Source: Sphingobium sp. WTD-1 (GTDB taxonomy: Bacteria; Pseudomonadota; Alphaproteobacteria; Sphingomonadales; Sphingomonadaceae). Taken from it: a stretch of 64,000 nucleotides of DNA. The notes under the pieces were generated by a model that made no database searches, was not told the origin of the DNA, and saw only the letters and a program-made list of their open reading frames with translations. This document shows, in pieces, positions 26,387 to 35,200 of the stretch. Position 1 is the stretch's first letter; the number at the start of each line of letters is the position of its first letter. The translations under genes and the position numbers were made by a program. Location of the stretch: contig NZ_CP119127.1 in NCBI RefSeq assembly GCF_030128825.1, positions 3,771,501 through 3,835,500 of the forward strand. The letters are read 5' to 3'.

Positions 26387-26890
26387 TCTGACCACCGCCG
26401 CGCGGCGTTCAAACATAATATCGCGCATCCGCCTCAACTGCCCCCCGACCAATCCTGCCGATTTATTATGGATATCATGCACGAAAACCGCTTCGCGGGT
26501 GATGCGCCCAATTTCACCATAAAGCTGGGGATCAGAAGTGGCTAATTGCTGCAACGATTCCAATTGCAACCGGATAGGCTCGATCTCGGAAATATCCTTT
26601 CGCCAGCTATCTCCGAACGTGGATGTAGCGACGACCCTTCCATAGACCTCTTGGATTTTCGCCTCAATCTCAGCGGTCAGGCGGATCACTTCACCGATCA
26701 AATGGGCGCGTTTCTCATGTGCTTGGTTATCAGCAATCTGTCGAAGCTGCTGGTCATAACGGCGCTGACTATTTGCGATCCTAACAGCAAAGATCACTGC
26801 AACCACGCTACCCACGCCAGCTATGACGCTTGCAATTCCAGAAACCCAGTCTGCGACATTACCATAATCGACTGCCAACGGACAGAACAT
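26372..26890 (-). CDS. Single-pass membrane protein (moron)
   Basis: 172 residues from the ATG at 26890, which has AGCGGGG upstream; a longer frame to 26959 would run across the TAAATA box. WVSGIASVIAGVGSVVAVIFAVRIANSQRRYDQQL is the membrane segment, followed by a long coiled coil (LRQIADNQAHEKRAHLIGEVIRLTAEIEAKIQEVY). Like the protein at 23285 it lies on the opposite strand inside the head operon and has an N-terminal anchor with a helical tail. No family recognised. Confidence 0.55.
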   Translation of the reverse strand: MFCPLAVDYGNVADWVSGIASVIAGVGSVVAVIFAVRIANSQRRYDQQLRQIADNQAHEKRAHLIGEVIRLTAEIEAKIQEVYGRVVATSTFGDSWRKDISEIEPIRLQLESLQQLATSDPQLYGEIGRITREAVFVHDIHNKSAGLVGGQLRRMRDIMFERRAAVVRLLEN

Positions 26891-26903
26891 CAATAACCCC
26901 GCT

Positions 26904-26909
26904 AAATAC
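26904..26909 (+). promoter_or_regulatory. TAAATA box
   Basis: TAAATA 58 nt before the scaffold start, in the gap left once the divergent gene starts at 26890. Confidence 0.4.
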
Positions 26910-26961
26910 GATTGCTTCCAAGTGGAAGTAACCGAGAACGCCTGTGGCGGGAAGGACAAAA

Positions 26962-27621
26962 ATGACCGACAATACTAAGACTGTCACGGAAGACAGCGAA
27001 ATCAACACCAGCAACGACACTGCTGATCTTCAAACCGAAATCGACAAGCTACGCGCCAAGAACAAGGAACTTCTAGCTGAGAAGCAGAAGGTCAAGCAGA
27101 AAGCTCAGGAAGCCCAAGACGCAGCCGACGAAGCAGCGGCTCAGGCAGCAGAACGCAATGGCGACATCGAAGCGCTGAAATCCGCACATGTGAAAGAACT
27201 CAAGAAGCTGCAAGACAAGCTAGATGCAGCGGATACCGACCTGCGCAAAATCCGCATCGATAACGAACTTACTCGCGCCTACAACGAAAGCGGCAGGCCC
27301 GAACTTGCTGAGCAGTTCATTGCTTGGGCAAAGGATCGCGTTCAGTATGAGAATGGCGTTGCGACAATCGAAGCTGTCGGTGTCGGGGAATATGTCACCA
27401 ACTACCTGAACAGCAACACCGGCGCACATTTCCGTCGAGTAGCTGACAATAGTGGCGCTGGCGCATCCGGCAACACCAACACCACCGCTCCCTCCAAATG
27501 GACGAAAGAAGAGTTCCTGGGAACGCGCTCGCGTGAGGCTCAGTTACTCGCTCGCGACAACCCTACCGAACATAACGCCATCGTCAGCCAGCTAGGACTT
27601 CCCGATAGTTTGAAGGTCTAA
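26962..27621 (+). CDS. Head scaffold protein
   Basis: 219 residues from the ATG at 26962, with GGGAAGGA upstream. The protein is highly charged and helical (LQTEIDKLRAKNKELLAEKQKVKQKAQEAQDAADEAAAQAAE), a long coiled coil, then LQDKLDAADTDLRKIRIDNELTRAYNESGRPELAEQFIAWAKDRV and a disordered Gly/Asn/Thr linker before a C-terminal helical end (KWTKEEFLGTRSREAQLLAR). This is the usual make-up of scaffolds, and it lies immediately before the major capsid gene. It assists prohead assembly and is then lost. Confidence 0.8.
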   Translation: MTDNTKTVTEDSEINTSNDTADLQTEIDKLRAKNKELLAEKQKVKQKAQEAQDAADEAAAQAAERNGDIEALKSAHVKELKKLQDKLDAADTDLRKIRIDNELTRAYNESGRPELAEQFIAWAKDRVQYENGVATIEAVGVGEYVTNYLNSNTGAHFRRVADNSGAGASGNTNTTAPSKWTKEEFLGTRSREAQLLARDNPTEHNAIVSQLGLPDSLKV

Positions 27622-27643
27622 GCCACCTAAAGAGCCATTGGAA

Positions 27644-27649
27644 TAAATA
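27644..27649 (+). promoter_or_regulatory. TAAATA box
   Basis: TAAATA 82 nt before the capsid start. A hairpin (27651-27675) follows directly. Confidence 0.45.
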
Positions 27650-27650
27650 A

Positions 27651-27675
27651 CGGGGAAGCAAGAACAGCTTCCCCG
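27651..27675 (+). promoter_or_regulatory. Hairpin in the capsid leader
   Basis: CGGGGAAGC, 7 nt loop, GCTTCCCCG, between the TAAATA box and the ribosome site of the capsid gene. Without a T tract it may stabilise the 5' end of the mRNA rather than terminate. Confidence 0.5.
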
Positions 27676-27725
27676 GCCCTCCAACATGGGCCGAGTTTTG
27701 TCCCGTAGTTGGAGAACATAATAAG

Positions 27726-28724
27726 ATGACCATTCAAGGCACAACTATTAACGATCTAGTCCCGAGCGAAAAGGCACTTGGCGCTCGTGTTGACCTCGTT
27801 CTGAAAGAACAGAACCCAATCATCAACAGCGGTCTTGCTGCAACCGGCCCAGAAGTAGATGCAGTTCTTAGCGGTGGTGCGCGAAAGCAGGGCCTCGCCT
27901 ACATCGAACCACTCGACGCCTCTAACGTCAACATCAGCACCGATGACATCAACGAACAGGGCGCTAGCGGCAAGCTGACCGCCGACGAATTTAACGTCCT
28001 GCGTCATGAGCAAAACTGGGCTTGGGGCTACACCGATCTCGCTCGTATGGTCACCCAGTATGATGCCAAGGGCGGCATCGAAGCTGGTATCGGTCAGTAT
28101 TGGAACACCCGCTTCCAGAAGACCACTGTATCGTCTGTGAAGGGTGTTCAGGCACACATTGAAGGCGTTCTCGCTTATTCCGGCGCTGACGCGTCCCTGC
28201 TTGCTAAGAAGGCAGCTTATGCTGGTCTTGTTTCGGGTTCGACCTCGACCGACTTTTCGATGAACACCGTTCTCAAGGCTGCTGCTACTGCACTTGAGTA
28301 TCAGGATATGTTCGACGTTATGATCGTTCACCCAACCCTTTACGCACTCTTCCAGAGCCAGGAGACTTCGGGCTTCCTGACTCCTGCGCAGACCGGCACC
28401 AAGTTCGCAACTTACAAGGGCTACAAGCTGCTCAAGAGCGTAGCTTTCGGTGAAACTCAGATGGCTATCGCACGTAGCGGCGCAATCGCATTTGGTGCGC
28501 GTAGCAACGAAATCGAAATCAACCGCCTCGCTAATGGCGGTACGGGCGGCGGCGCTACCCTGCTGCACTCGCGTCAGGGCTTCGTTTCTCACGTTCAGGG
28601 CACTAACTATGCTGGTTCGGTTGCACCCGACCTGACCGCACTAGAGAACGCCGCAACTTGGGAACTGGAAGTCGCTCCTGAACACTTCGGCTTCCGCTTC
28701 ATTAAGTATAAGAAGCCAGCATAA
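27726..28724 (+). CDS. Major capsid protein
   Basis: 332 residues. Placement right after the scaffold, length, and a strong GTTGGAGAA ribosome site support the call. The sequence (MTIQGTTINDLVPSEKALGARVDLVLKEQ..., QDMFDVMIVHPTLYALFQSQETSGFLTP, ATWELEVAPEHFGFRFIKYKKPA) looks like an HK97-fold capsid of the type that uses a separate scaffold. Codons ending in C or T predominate, as expected for a highly expressed gene. A strong terminator follows. Confidence 0.85.
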   Translation: MTIQGTTINDLVPSEKALGARVDLVLKEQNPIINSGLAATGPEVDAVLSGGARKQGLAYIEPLDASNVNISTDDINEQGASGKLTADEFNVLRHEQNWAWGYTDLARMVTQYDAKGGIEAGIGQYWNTRFQKTTVSSVKGVQAHIEGVLAYSGADASLLAKKAAYAGLVSGSTSTDFSMNTVLKAAATALEYQDMFDVMIVHPTLYALFQSQETSGFLTPAQTGTKFATYKGYKLLKSVAFGETQMAIARSGAIAFGARSNEIEINRLANGGTGGGATLLHSRQGFVSHVQGTNYAGSVAPDLTALENAATWELEVAPEHFGFRFIKYKKPA

Positions 28725-28749
28725 TTCTCCCGCGAAAGGGAAACAGAAA

Positions 28750-28775
28750 CCTGCTCTGGAAACGGAGCAGGTTTT
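28750..28775 (+). terminator. Terminator after the capsid gene
   Basis: CCTGCTC, 8 nt loop, GAGCAGG, TTTTCTT. It should limit read-through, so the capsid gene would be a separate transcript from the connector genes, which have their own box. Confidence 0.8.
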
Positions 28776-28786
28776 CTTGTGCCTCA

Positions 28787-28792
28787 TAAATA
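28787..28792 (+). promoter_or_regulatory. TAAATA box
   Basis: TAAATA 26 nt before the start at 28813 and just after the capsid terminator, where a new promoter is needed. Confidence 0.5.
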
Positions 28793-28812
28793 CTGAAAAC
28801 TCAGGAGGCCTA

Positions 28813-29211
28813 ATGGCAGTTACACTAGATCAAGTTGATACCTTCCATGCAGATCGCGGCTACTCCGAGTGGGCAGCGATTGCCGAGAACACACGTCGCG
28901 CAATGATTGTCCGCGCTCTCGATTATGTTGAAGCAAACTATGCTCCGCTTATTGCGGAAGCAGAAGCGCACCCGCGCTATCTCATGTCGGTGGCCCTTCT
29001 TGCACTTCGCCTTTTCCAATCCGTCGATCCAATGACGGCGCAGCCTGTCGTGAAGAGTGAGAAGAAGGAAATGAAGGGAATGAAGAAGGAGGTCGAGTAT
29101 TTCGAGCCATCCGCACTTGATCCCTTTCCCGGCGTGACCAAGCTAATCGAACCCCTCAAACTACCCACGGTAGCTGTCCCATCGGTCAGCTTCGGAAAGC
29201 TGGTCCGCTAA
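28813..29211 (+). CDS. Head-tail connector (DnaT-like/gp6-type adaptor)
   Basis: 132 residues from the ATG at 28813, which has CAGGAGG upstream. The N-terminal pattern (VTLDQVDTFHADRGYSEWAAIAENTRRAMIVRALDYVEANYAPL) is that of the phage 'DnaT-like' adaptors that form the first ring under the portal. A Lys-rich linker (KSEKKEMKGMKKEVEYFEPSA) follows. Its stop overlaps the next start in TAATG. First gene of the connector operon. Confidence 0.7.
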   Translation: MAVTLDQVDTFHADRGYSEWAAIAENTRRAMIVRALDYVEANYAPLIAEAEAHPRYLMSVALLALRLFQSVDPMTAQPVVKSEKKEMKGMKKEVEYFEPSALDPFPGVTKLIEPLKLPTVAVPSVSFGKLVR

Positions 29212-29555
29212 TGACGTTCTATGAGGAAATGGCAGAACTCGCAGTCGAAATGCTGAACGAGTTTGGCGCTGCTGCAACCCTGAGCCGTGAGACAGTTTCC
29301 TTCGACAAGAAGAGCAATCGACGCATTGCTGTCACGGTCGATCCAGTGGCTACCCTAGCTGTCATGGATGAACTTGAAGTGCTGGATGAGAACACAGGCC
29401 GTCTTGTTGTCCGTACGGTCGCATACCTGCTCGCAAAGCCAGCGACCGGCGACATTCTGATGATGGGTGATCGCAAGTGGACAATCGGCAAAGTGACAAC
29501 TGTTCAGCCAACCAACCTAGCTATCATCCATTTTGCGGAGGTGGAGAATGCTTAA
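29211..29555 (+). CDS. Head-closure/neck protein (probable)
   Basis: 114 residues, MTFYEEMAELAVEMLNEFGAAATLSRETVSFDKKSNRRIAVTVDPVATLAVMDE to GKVTTVQPTNLAIIHFAEVENA. A short helix followed by a beta-rich body (LLAKPATGDILMMGDRKWTIGKV) is typical of head-closure (stopper) proteins, and it lies in that position. The next gene overlaps it by 8 nt. Assignment rests on position and size. Confidence 0.6.
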   Translation: MTFYEEMAELAVEMLNEFGAAATLSRETVSFDKKSNRRIAVTVDPVATLAVMDELEVLDENTGRLVVRTVAYLLAKPATGDILMMGDRKWTIGKVTTVQPTNLAIIHFAEVENA

Positions 29556-29853
29556 AATCGATCTCTCCGACTTGCTCAACAAGACCCCAGCCATGAAGCA
29601 GATGGTTGAACAGAAAGTCGTTGAAGTGGCAGCTAAGGTCACACTTGATGTTCATGCCAACGTGGTTGCTGGTTCGCCCGTAGATACTGGCGCATTCCGT
29701 GGTGCGTGGACTGTCGAAACTCCCACACAGCCATTTGAAAACGGCAAGGTCGAGAACACCACAACATACGGCCCACAGCTTGTTGATGGTCATTCTGGAC
29801 AAGCGCCCAAAGGCTGGATCGATAATGCCGTCCTAGCTGCAACCCGACTTTAA
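29548..29853 (+). CDS. HK97 gp10-like neck/tail protein
   Basis: 101 residues from the ATG at 29548, with GGAGGTGGAG upstream. The pattern VVAGSPVDTGAFRGAWTVETPTQPFENG...TTYGPQLVDGHSGQAPKGWIDNAV is the 'S-V-DTG--R--W' and 'Y---L--G-S-QAP-G---' signature of HK97 gp10-like proteins at the head-tail joint. Length is on the short side of normal. Confidence 0.8.
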   Translation: MLKIDLSDLLNKTPAMKQMVEQKVVEVAAKVTLDVHANVVAGSPVDTGAFRGAWTVETPTQPFENGKVENTTTYGPQLVDGHSGQAPKGWIDNAVLAATRL

Positions 29854-29862
29854 GGAGAACCG

Positions 29863-30294
29863 ATGATTTATTTGGACGTAGATGATTTGAATGCGCGTTT
29901 CTGGACTTGTGAACTGAGTTACAAGGATGAGAACGGCGACACGGTTGTTCTCTCTGATAGCCAGAAGCTAGTCGAGAACCAGCCAGACGAAGAGGTTGAC
30001 GCAACCCAGCCTTATGTTCGCTGGGTGATTGAACCCGGTGCGAGTGTCCAAAAGGTCAACGCCGGTCCACACATGTTCAAGAGTGTTGGCACTGCCTATT
30101 TGCAGGTCTTTGTACCAAAGGGAATGGGCACTGGTCCAGCAACCGACATTGTTGATTGCTTCCATAATCACTTCCGTAAATATCGAAGCGAAGACACTTG
30201 CTTGCGTGTCCTATCGACGGATCAGCGCAAGGGCTATGACAAGAAGTTCTATCAGGTGAATGGCTCATTTGCCTACGAAAGCAATCGCTCCTGA
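29863..30294 (+). CDS. Tail terminator protein (DUF4128 type)
   Basis: 143 residues with AAGGAGAACC before the ATG. The core PYVRWVIEPGASVQKVNAGPHMFKSVGTAYLQVFVPKGMGTGPATDIVDCFHNHFRKYR is the strand-rich tail-terminator pattern (W-----G------G-----G---V-VF-P-G-G). These hexameric proteins cap the tail tube and set where it ends. It precedes the tail-tube gene, the usual order. Confidence 0.75.
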   Translation: MIYLDVDDLNARFWTCELSYKDENGDTVVLSDSQKLVENQPDEEVDATQPYVRWVIEPGASVQKVNAGPHMFKSVGTAYLQVFVPKGMGTGPATDIVDCFHNHFRKYRSEDTCLRVLSTDQRKGYDKKFYQVNGSFAYESNRS

Positions 30295-30302
30295 CCTCGC
30301 AA

Positions 30303-30308
30303 TAAATA
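30303..30308 (+). promoter_or_regulatory. TAAATA box followed by a small hairpin
   Basis: TAAATA 58 nt before the tail-tube start. Immediately after it comes CAGGC-ACGGA-GCCTG-TTTTT (30309-30328), which looks like an intrinsic terminator for the connector operon placed between box and gene. Confidence 0.4.
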
Positions 30309-30360
30309 CAGGCACGGAGCCTGTTTTTGCGGCTCCCTAGTTTAACAACAAGGAGACCGC

Positions 30361-31266
30361 ATGGCACTCGTTAGCTCATCTGATATTACGTCCAGCATCA
30401 TCGCTGAGACTGTGTTTGGCGTTACGCCAACCGCAACTGCAACCCGTTACGAACTTCCGCTAGGAGCGGACGCGGCTCTTCTGACCGCTGCTGCTACCAC
30501 TATCGCAAGCCCTACCAAGCGTCCAAATCGCGCCAGCAATGGTTCGCGTCGTGCCATGGTCAATCCAGAAGGCTCACTGGACATTCGTTTCCAGAACCAT
30601 GCTTTTATGGACATTCTGCTGCAAAGCGCTCTGTCGAACACCTTTGCTACTAAAGTCCTGAAAGCGGGCACTGTCGATAGCAGCTTCTCGGTCATCCATA
30701 AGCTGGCCAATGACATGTATAAGACCTACGCGGGTAACATGGTCACTGGTTTCTCGATCTCGACCACCGGCAATGACGAAGTGAAAAGCTCGTGGAACTT
30801 GATCGGCGCAAGCGTGACCGACGGCGCAACCGATAACGCGCTGGCTGTTACCGCGATCACCGGCGCTACTGAGTTTCTGGCTTCGGAAGTTCAGAGCATC
30901 ACTGTTGCGGGCCAGACCCTCTCCGTTGCTGAACTGACCTTCGAAACCACGCTGGACCGCACTCGTCGTCCGGTCCTCGGCTCGAACACCGGTCTACAGT
31001 TTGGCGTCAACGGCACTCGCGAAACCACTGTCACGGTCAGGGCTTATCGTGAGAGCTTCGCCATCAATAGCGCGATCACCGGTCTGGCTCAGGCTGTTAG
31101 CTTCGATATCGGAACAACCGGTGCTGGCTATCGTTTCCAGCTTCCTGCTGCATATGGCGATATGCCCGTCGATAGCATCAGCGATGGTTCGGCTTTCGTG
31201 ACGATCACCTTCAAGGCTGGCTATGACGCAACTTCGGGCACAGATTTGGTAATCACCAAGTTGTAA
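30361..31266 (+). CDS. Major tail tube protein
   Basis: 301 residues, starting MALVSSSDITSSIIAETVFGVTPTATATRYELPLGADAALLTAAATTIASPTKRPNRASNGSRRAM. The N-terminal half and the motifs GSLDIRFQNHAFMDILLQSAL and TYAGNMVTGFSIST fit the phage tail-tube family with 'phage tail protein' repeats of Gly/Thr-rich strands. It is the largest gene between tail terminator and chaperones, as expected. Strong AAGGAG site. Confidence 0.8.
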   Translation: MALVSSSDITSSIIAETVFGVTPTATATRYELPLGADAALLTAAATTIASPTKRPNRASNGSRRAMVNPEGSLDIRFQNHAFMDILLQSALSNTFATKVLKAGTVDSSFSVIHKLANDMYKTYAGNMVTGFSISTTGNDEVKSSWNLIGASVTDGATDNALAVTAITGATEFLASEVQSITVAGQTLSVAELTFETTLDRTRRPVLGSNTGLQFGVNGTRETTVTVRAYRESFAINSAITGLAQAVSFDIGTTGAGYRFQLPAAYGDMPVDSISDGSAFVTITFKAGYDATSGTDLVITKL

Positions 31267-31272
31267 GAGATA

Positions 31273-31304
31273 GAGAGCTACTTCCTCTCCCTTAGGTAGC
31301 TCTC
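31273..31304 (+). terminator. Hairpin after the tail-tube gene
   Basis: GAGAGCTAC, 14 nt loop, GTAGCTCTC. A second hairpin (31306-31333, GCGGC...TTCG...GCCGC) follows directly. No long T tract; likely a processing or termination signal. Confidence 0.5.
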
Positions 31305-31349
31305 GGCGGCTCTGGGCTTCGGCTCAGGGCCGCTTCCTTATCAGACGCA

Positions 31350-31355
31350 TAAATA
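31350..31355 (+). promoter_or_regulatory. TAAATA box
   Basis: TAAATA 40 nt before the start at 31390; follows the tail-tube hairpins. Confidence 0.45.
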
Positions 31356-31389
31356 CCTTTGCCGATAAACCATTAAGGGAGAACATAAG

Positions 31390-31845
31390 ATGGCAAAGAA
31401 CGAAACTACCGTAGCCGATGAGAACTTCGGCTTTGATATCCCAGTCCGTTATGACGCAGACGTTGCAGTTGAAGGCGTTTGGTCGCCTCCTGTTCTGGAC
31501 GAACATGACCAGTGTTGGGGTGAATTTAAGCTGGTCATGTATGACGGCGACAATCCAGCGATCAAGAAGGTGCAAGAGCGCGTTAAGAATAAGCACGCTA
31601 AGGCAATCCGCTTGAAGCAAGTCACTGCTGACGATCTTGCACTTGAAGTCTTCCTTGACGCTATCCTACTTGATTGGAAGGGCGTCAAGAAGAGTGGCGA
31701 AGAAGTTCCATATAGCAAGGAAATGGCGAAGCAGTATTTTTCCATTCCGGCTGTCCGCAAGGTGGTCTTTGTGGAACTGCTGGAATTTGCTGCTGACGTT
31801 CGCAACTATGGCTCAGCCGACAAGGACGAAATCTCGGGAAACTAA
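31390..31845 (+). CDS. Tail assembly chaperone, short form (gpG-like)
   Basis: 151 residues, with AGGGAGAAC upstream. It lies between the tube and tape-measure genes, where siphoviruses encode the chaperones that wrap the tape measure. The reading frame ends ...SADKDEISGN-stop with the slippery heptamer G-GGA-AAC directly before the UAA. Ribosomes that slip -1 continue into 31842-32183 and make a 264-residue longer form, in the same way as lambda gpG/gpGT. Confidence 0.85.
   Translation: MAKNETTVADENFGFDIPVRYDADVAVEGVWSPPVLDEHDQCWGEFKLVMYDGDNPAIKKVQERVKNKHAKAIRLKQVTADDLALEVFLDAILLDWKGVKKSGEEVPYSKEMAKQYFSIPAVRKVVFVELLEFAADVRNYGSADKDEISGN
31836..31842 (+). promoter_or_regulatory. -1 ribosomal frameshift site GGGAAAC
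   Basis: Canonical X-XXY-YYZ heptamer in phase with the 0 frame (G GGA AAC), immediately followed by UAA. In the -1 frame the next codons are CTA ATA AAG GCT TTG. Lambda uses GGGAAAG at the same place in its chaperone genes. Confidence 0.85.
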
Positions 31846-32183
31846 TAAAGGCTTTGGACTGGAGTATGCGCGATGATCTCGCGCCACTCCAGAAAGGAGC
31901 CGATGCCGGTAATGAGCTTGCCATTAAAGCACTAGCCGACCAGCCAGATATTGAATGGTCATGGCACTGGTGGGCATATCATGAACTATCTACGGATCGT
32001 CCAGCAACACAAGGTGCGCTACTCCCCATCCCTCATTCTGCAATCCGGCTTATGGCAGACGAGTGGCATTTGAAGGGTAAAGAGCGCTCCGACTTCCTCT
32101 ACATCATTCGCGAACTGGACGGCTTTGTTCTCAACAAAGCGCGTGAGCAGGCAGAGCGAGCCATGTCCTCTAAGGGCAAGTAG
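31842..32183 (+). CDS. Tail assembly chaperone, -1 frame extension (gpT-like)
   Basis: 113 codons read only after the -1 shift; the frame has no good start of its own (first ATG is inside, no ribosome site). The product segment includes LDWSMRDDLAPLQKGADAGNELAIKALADQPDIEWSWHWWAYHELS and ends REQAERAMSSKGK. The Trp-rich and helical C-terminal part would bind the tape measure, as does lambda T. The whole fusion is 264 residues. Confidence 0.8.
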   Translation, partial: LIKALDWSMRDDLAPLQKGADAGNELAIKALADQPDIEWSWHWWAYHELSTDRPATQGALLPIPHSAIRLMADEWHLKGKERSDFLYIIRELDGFVLNKAREQAERAMSSKGK

Positions 32184-32190
32184 AGCCAGC

Positions 32191-32196
32191 TAAATA
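32191..32196 (+). promoter_or_regulatory. TAAATA box
   Basis: TAAATA 35 nt before the tape-measure start. Confidence 0.45.
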
Positions 32197-32225
32197 ACGG
32201 GAACCTCTCATAAGAAGGAGAACCC

Positions 32226-35200
32226 GTGGCAGACGCACAAGCAGTAATTAGGATCAATATCGAGGCTGCTGGTGCGGAGGCTGGCGCTCGCCGCGTCAAT
32301 CAGGCCATTGGTTCAGTCGGTAATTCTTCACGTCGCACAGCAGCGGCAAGCGACAATCAGACATCGGCATTGGGTCGCCTGACCCGCGCAATGAACGACA
32401 ACGCCAAAGCCGGTGGCGCAGTCGGCAAGATCATGGACGACATCAATGGTCGTTCTGCTGCCGCAATTCCGGTTGTCGGCAATCTCATTTCCAAACTCAT
32501 GGGCATGGGTCCGGTCGCGGGCATCATCGGTGGTGTCGTCCTGGGTATTGGCGCGCTCGCCACCGTAGCAGTCGGAGCAGCCGCGAAGGTCGAGACATGG
32601 AAAGCCAATTTGCTGACCATGACAAAAAGCACGGAAGCCGCTGACGCAGCTTATCGTGAACTGGTCGCTTTCGGTAACAATACCCCGTTCTCGACGGAGC
32701 AGTCCGTCAATGGCTTCATCAAAATGCGCGCTCTGGGTCTAGAGACCTCGACCGAGATCATGACCAGCTTCGGCAATACGTCTGCCGCGATGGGCAAGGA
32801 CATGACGCAGATGGTCGAAGCCGTTGCGGACGCCACGACCGGTGAGTTTGAACGCCTCAAGGAATTTGGCATCAAGGCCAGCCAAGAAGGCAATAAGGTC
32901 AAATTCACTTTTCAGGGCGTGACCACGACCGTCGATAAAAACGCATCGGCAATTCAGAAATACATTGTCGGTATCGGCAACACCAATTTCGGTGGAGCAA
33001 TGGCCCGACAGATGGCCACCGCTCAGGGCGCGTTCTCCCAATTCGAAGATCAGATTTTCAACACACTCGCGGCAATGGGTGACGGCGTTCTGAATAAGAC
33101 CGTCGGCAAGGTCGTCAATGCTGTATCGGGTGGTCTAGCGGCCATCACTCCCCTGCTTTCCGGCATCATGGATATTGTTGGTGGCTTGCTGTCGGTCGTC
33201 GTGGATGTTGGCGGCGGCCTGCTTTCCATGTGGATCGGCGGCACTCAGGGCGCTGGCACATTCAAGAGCCAGCTTGATGGCCTAGCCGTCGCTTTCAAGT
33301 TCCTAGGTGAATGGGTCTCGATGGCGGGCAGCGTCATCGGCAGCGTTATGGGCTTTGCCGGTGATATCATCGGCATGGTCGCCGGTGGCATTCGTAGTGC
33401 GTTTGGTGCTGCTTTCGATTGGCTAATGCCCGCGACGCAATCGACTGGCCAGAGTATGGGCGAAAGCCTTGTCGGGATTTTGCGCGCTGCTCAGTATGTC
33501 GCTGGTCAGCTTCCGAATATCTTCAAGGTCGCACTGGCCGAATTGAAGACATCGTTCATGCAGACCGGTGCGGCTCTTGCTGCCGCCCTCACTGGCGATT
33601 TCTCCAAGTTCAGCAAAATCGATCTCTGGTTTAGCCGCACTCAAAAGGTCGCGAGCCGTGTTATTGCCGGTGCAGGCCGTGTCCAGCAAGACCAGCGCGG
33701 CAATCGCAAGTGGATCGATGAAGCAGCCGGAAAATCGGCAAAGGGCAACATCGACTTTGCTGCATTGGGCAAGGACAAGCCAGCAGCGGATAAGAAGAAG
33801 AGCGGCGAAAGCGATGCCGAAAAGCGCGCGAAGGCAGAAAAGGAGTTCTGGGAAACTCTCAAGAACGAAGCTGCCACTGCCGAACTGCTGGGCATCAAAG
33901 CCGAAGATCATAAAAAGCAGCTAGAGCTACAGAAAATCCTAGGCCGTGATCTGGTTGCTGCCGAATTGCAGCGCCTGACCACCGCGACCCAGCTCGTCCG
34001 CACCAACAAGTTCCTAGCCGATGCCGCTCAGGCCCATATCGACGCTGTGACCGCTGCCGGGATCTCGGAAGAGATGACCAAGAAGCGAATTGCCGGTCTC
34101 ACTCAGGATCAGATTGAGAGCGAACGCGGCATTCTGGAATTCCGTGCAAAGGCTGCGGCCGAAGGCGTGGACCTGCAAAGCGCTGCGTATCAGGCCGCGG
34201 AAAAGGCACTGCGCACCGATCTTGCCCGCGTGGATGCCAATAAGCTGCTTAATCAGCAATTGGACCGCGCTGTCGACCTGGCCGACAAATACAGCGCGTC
34301 ATTTCGCAAAGCACAGGCCGCTAAGCAGTCCGCAACCGATATGGCTGCGCTCGAAGTGGGCCGTGCAAATGGCACGATCAGCGATGCGGTCTATAAGGAA
34401 ATCAAAGAGGGTCTGGCACAAGCTGCGCTCGATACCTCAATGCAATTCCGCGACGAGTTCGGTCAGCGCATCGAGGCCCTTGGCGATCAATTCCAAGGTG
34501 CGTTCGGCTCCGCGATCAGCAAGCTAGGCCGTGCCATTCAGGGCATTGCGACCGCAGCTACCGGCAAGAATTTCGGTGGTCTTGGTGCAATCGGATCGCT
34601 GGTCGATGTCTTCGGTCGCAAGGTCGATGGGTCGCTAAACGGTCTGGGCAAATCATTCCAGAGCGGCGCAAGTTCGTTTGGTGACAAGCTGTTCACAAGC
34701 AGCACTTGGACCAAACCGCTGTCCAGCATTTCGGACAGCTTCGGTGGATTTAAGAAATCCTTCGGCAGCATGTTCAGCAAGGGCGGCGACTTTATGAGCG
34801 GCCTTGGTAGCGTTCTGGGCAACGCTGCTGGCGGCGCTGGCATCGGTAGCGCAGTCGGCTCCATGCTGGGCCTCAATAGCACTGGTTCATCCATTGGCGG
34901 CGCAATCGGCTCGATTGGCGGCCCTCTTGGTTCGCTGGCCGGATCGCTGATCGGCGGCGCGCTTGGTGGTCTGCTGAAAAAGGCCAAGTGGGGCACAGCG
35001 ACCGTCACCAACGGCACTGTCACTACTCGCGGTAACAAGCAGGCATATGAGGACAATGCGTCCGCTGCCGGTAACAGCATCATATCGACGCTCGACAACA
35101 TCGCTGCCCAGCTTGGCGCAGACGTGGGCAATTACTCCGTCTCGCTTGGTCAGTATAAGGGGAAATGGCGTGTCAGCAGCAGCGGGCGTTCTGGTAAGCT

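Noticed and set aside
30177..30182. TAAATA copy inside the tail-terminator gene
   Set aside because: It lies within coding sequence, 184 nt before the next start, and a better placed copy exists at 30303.
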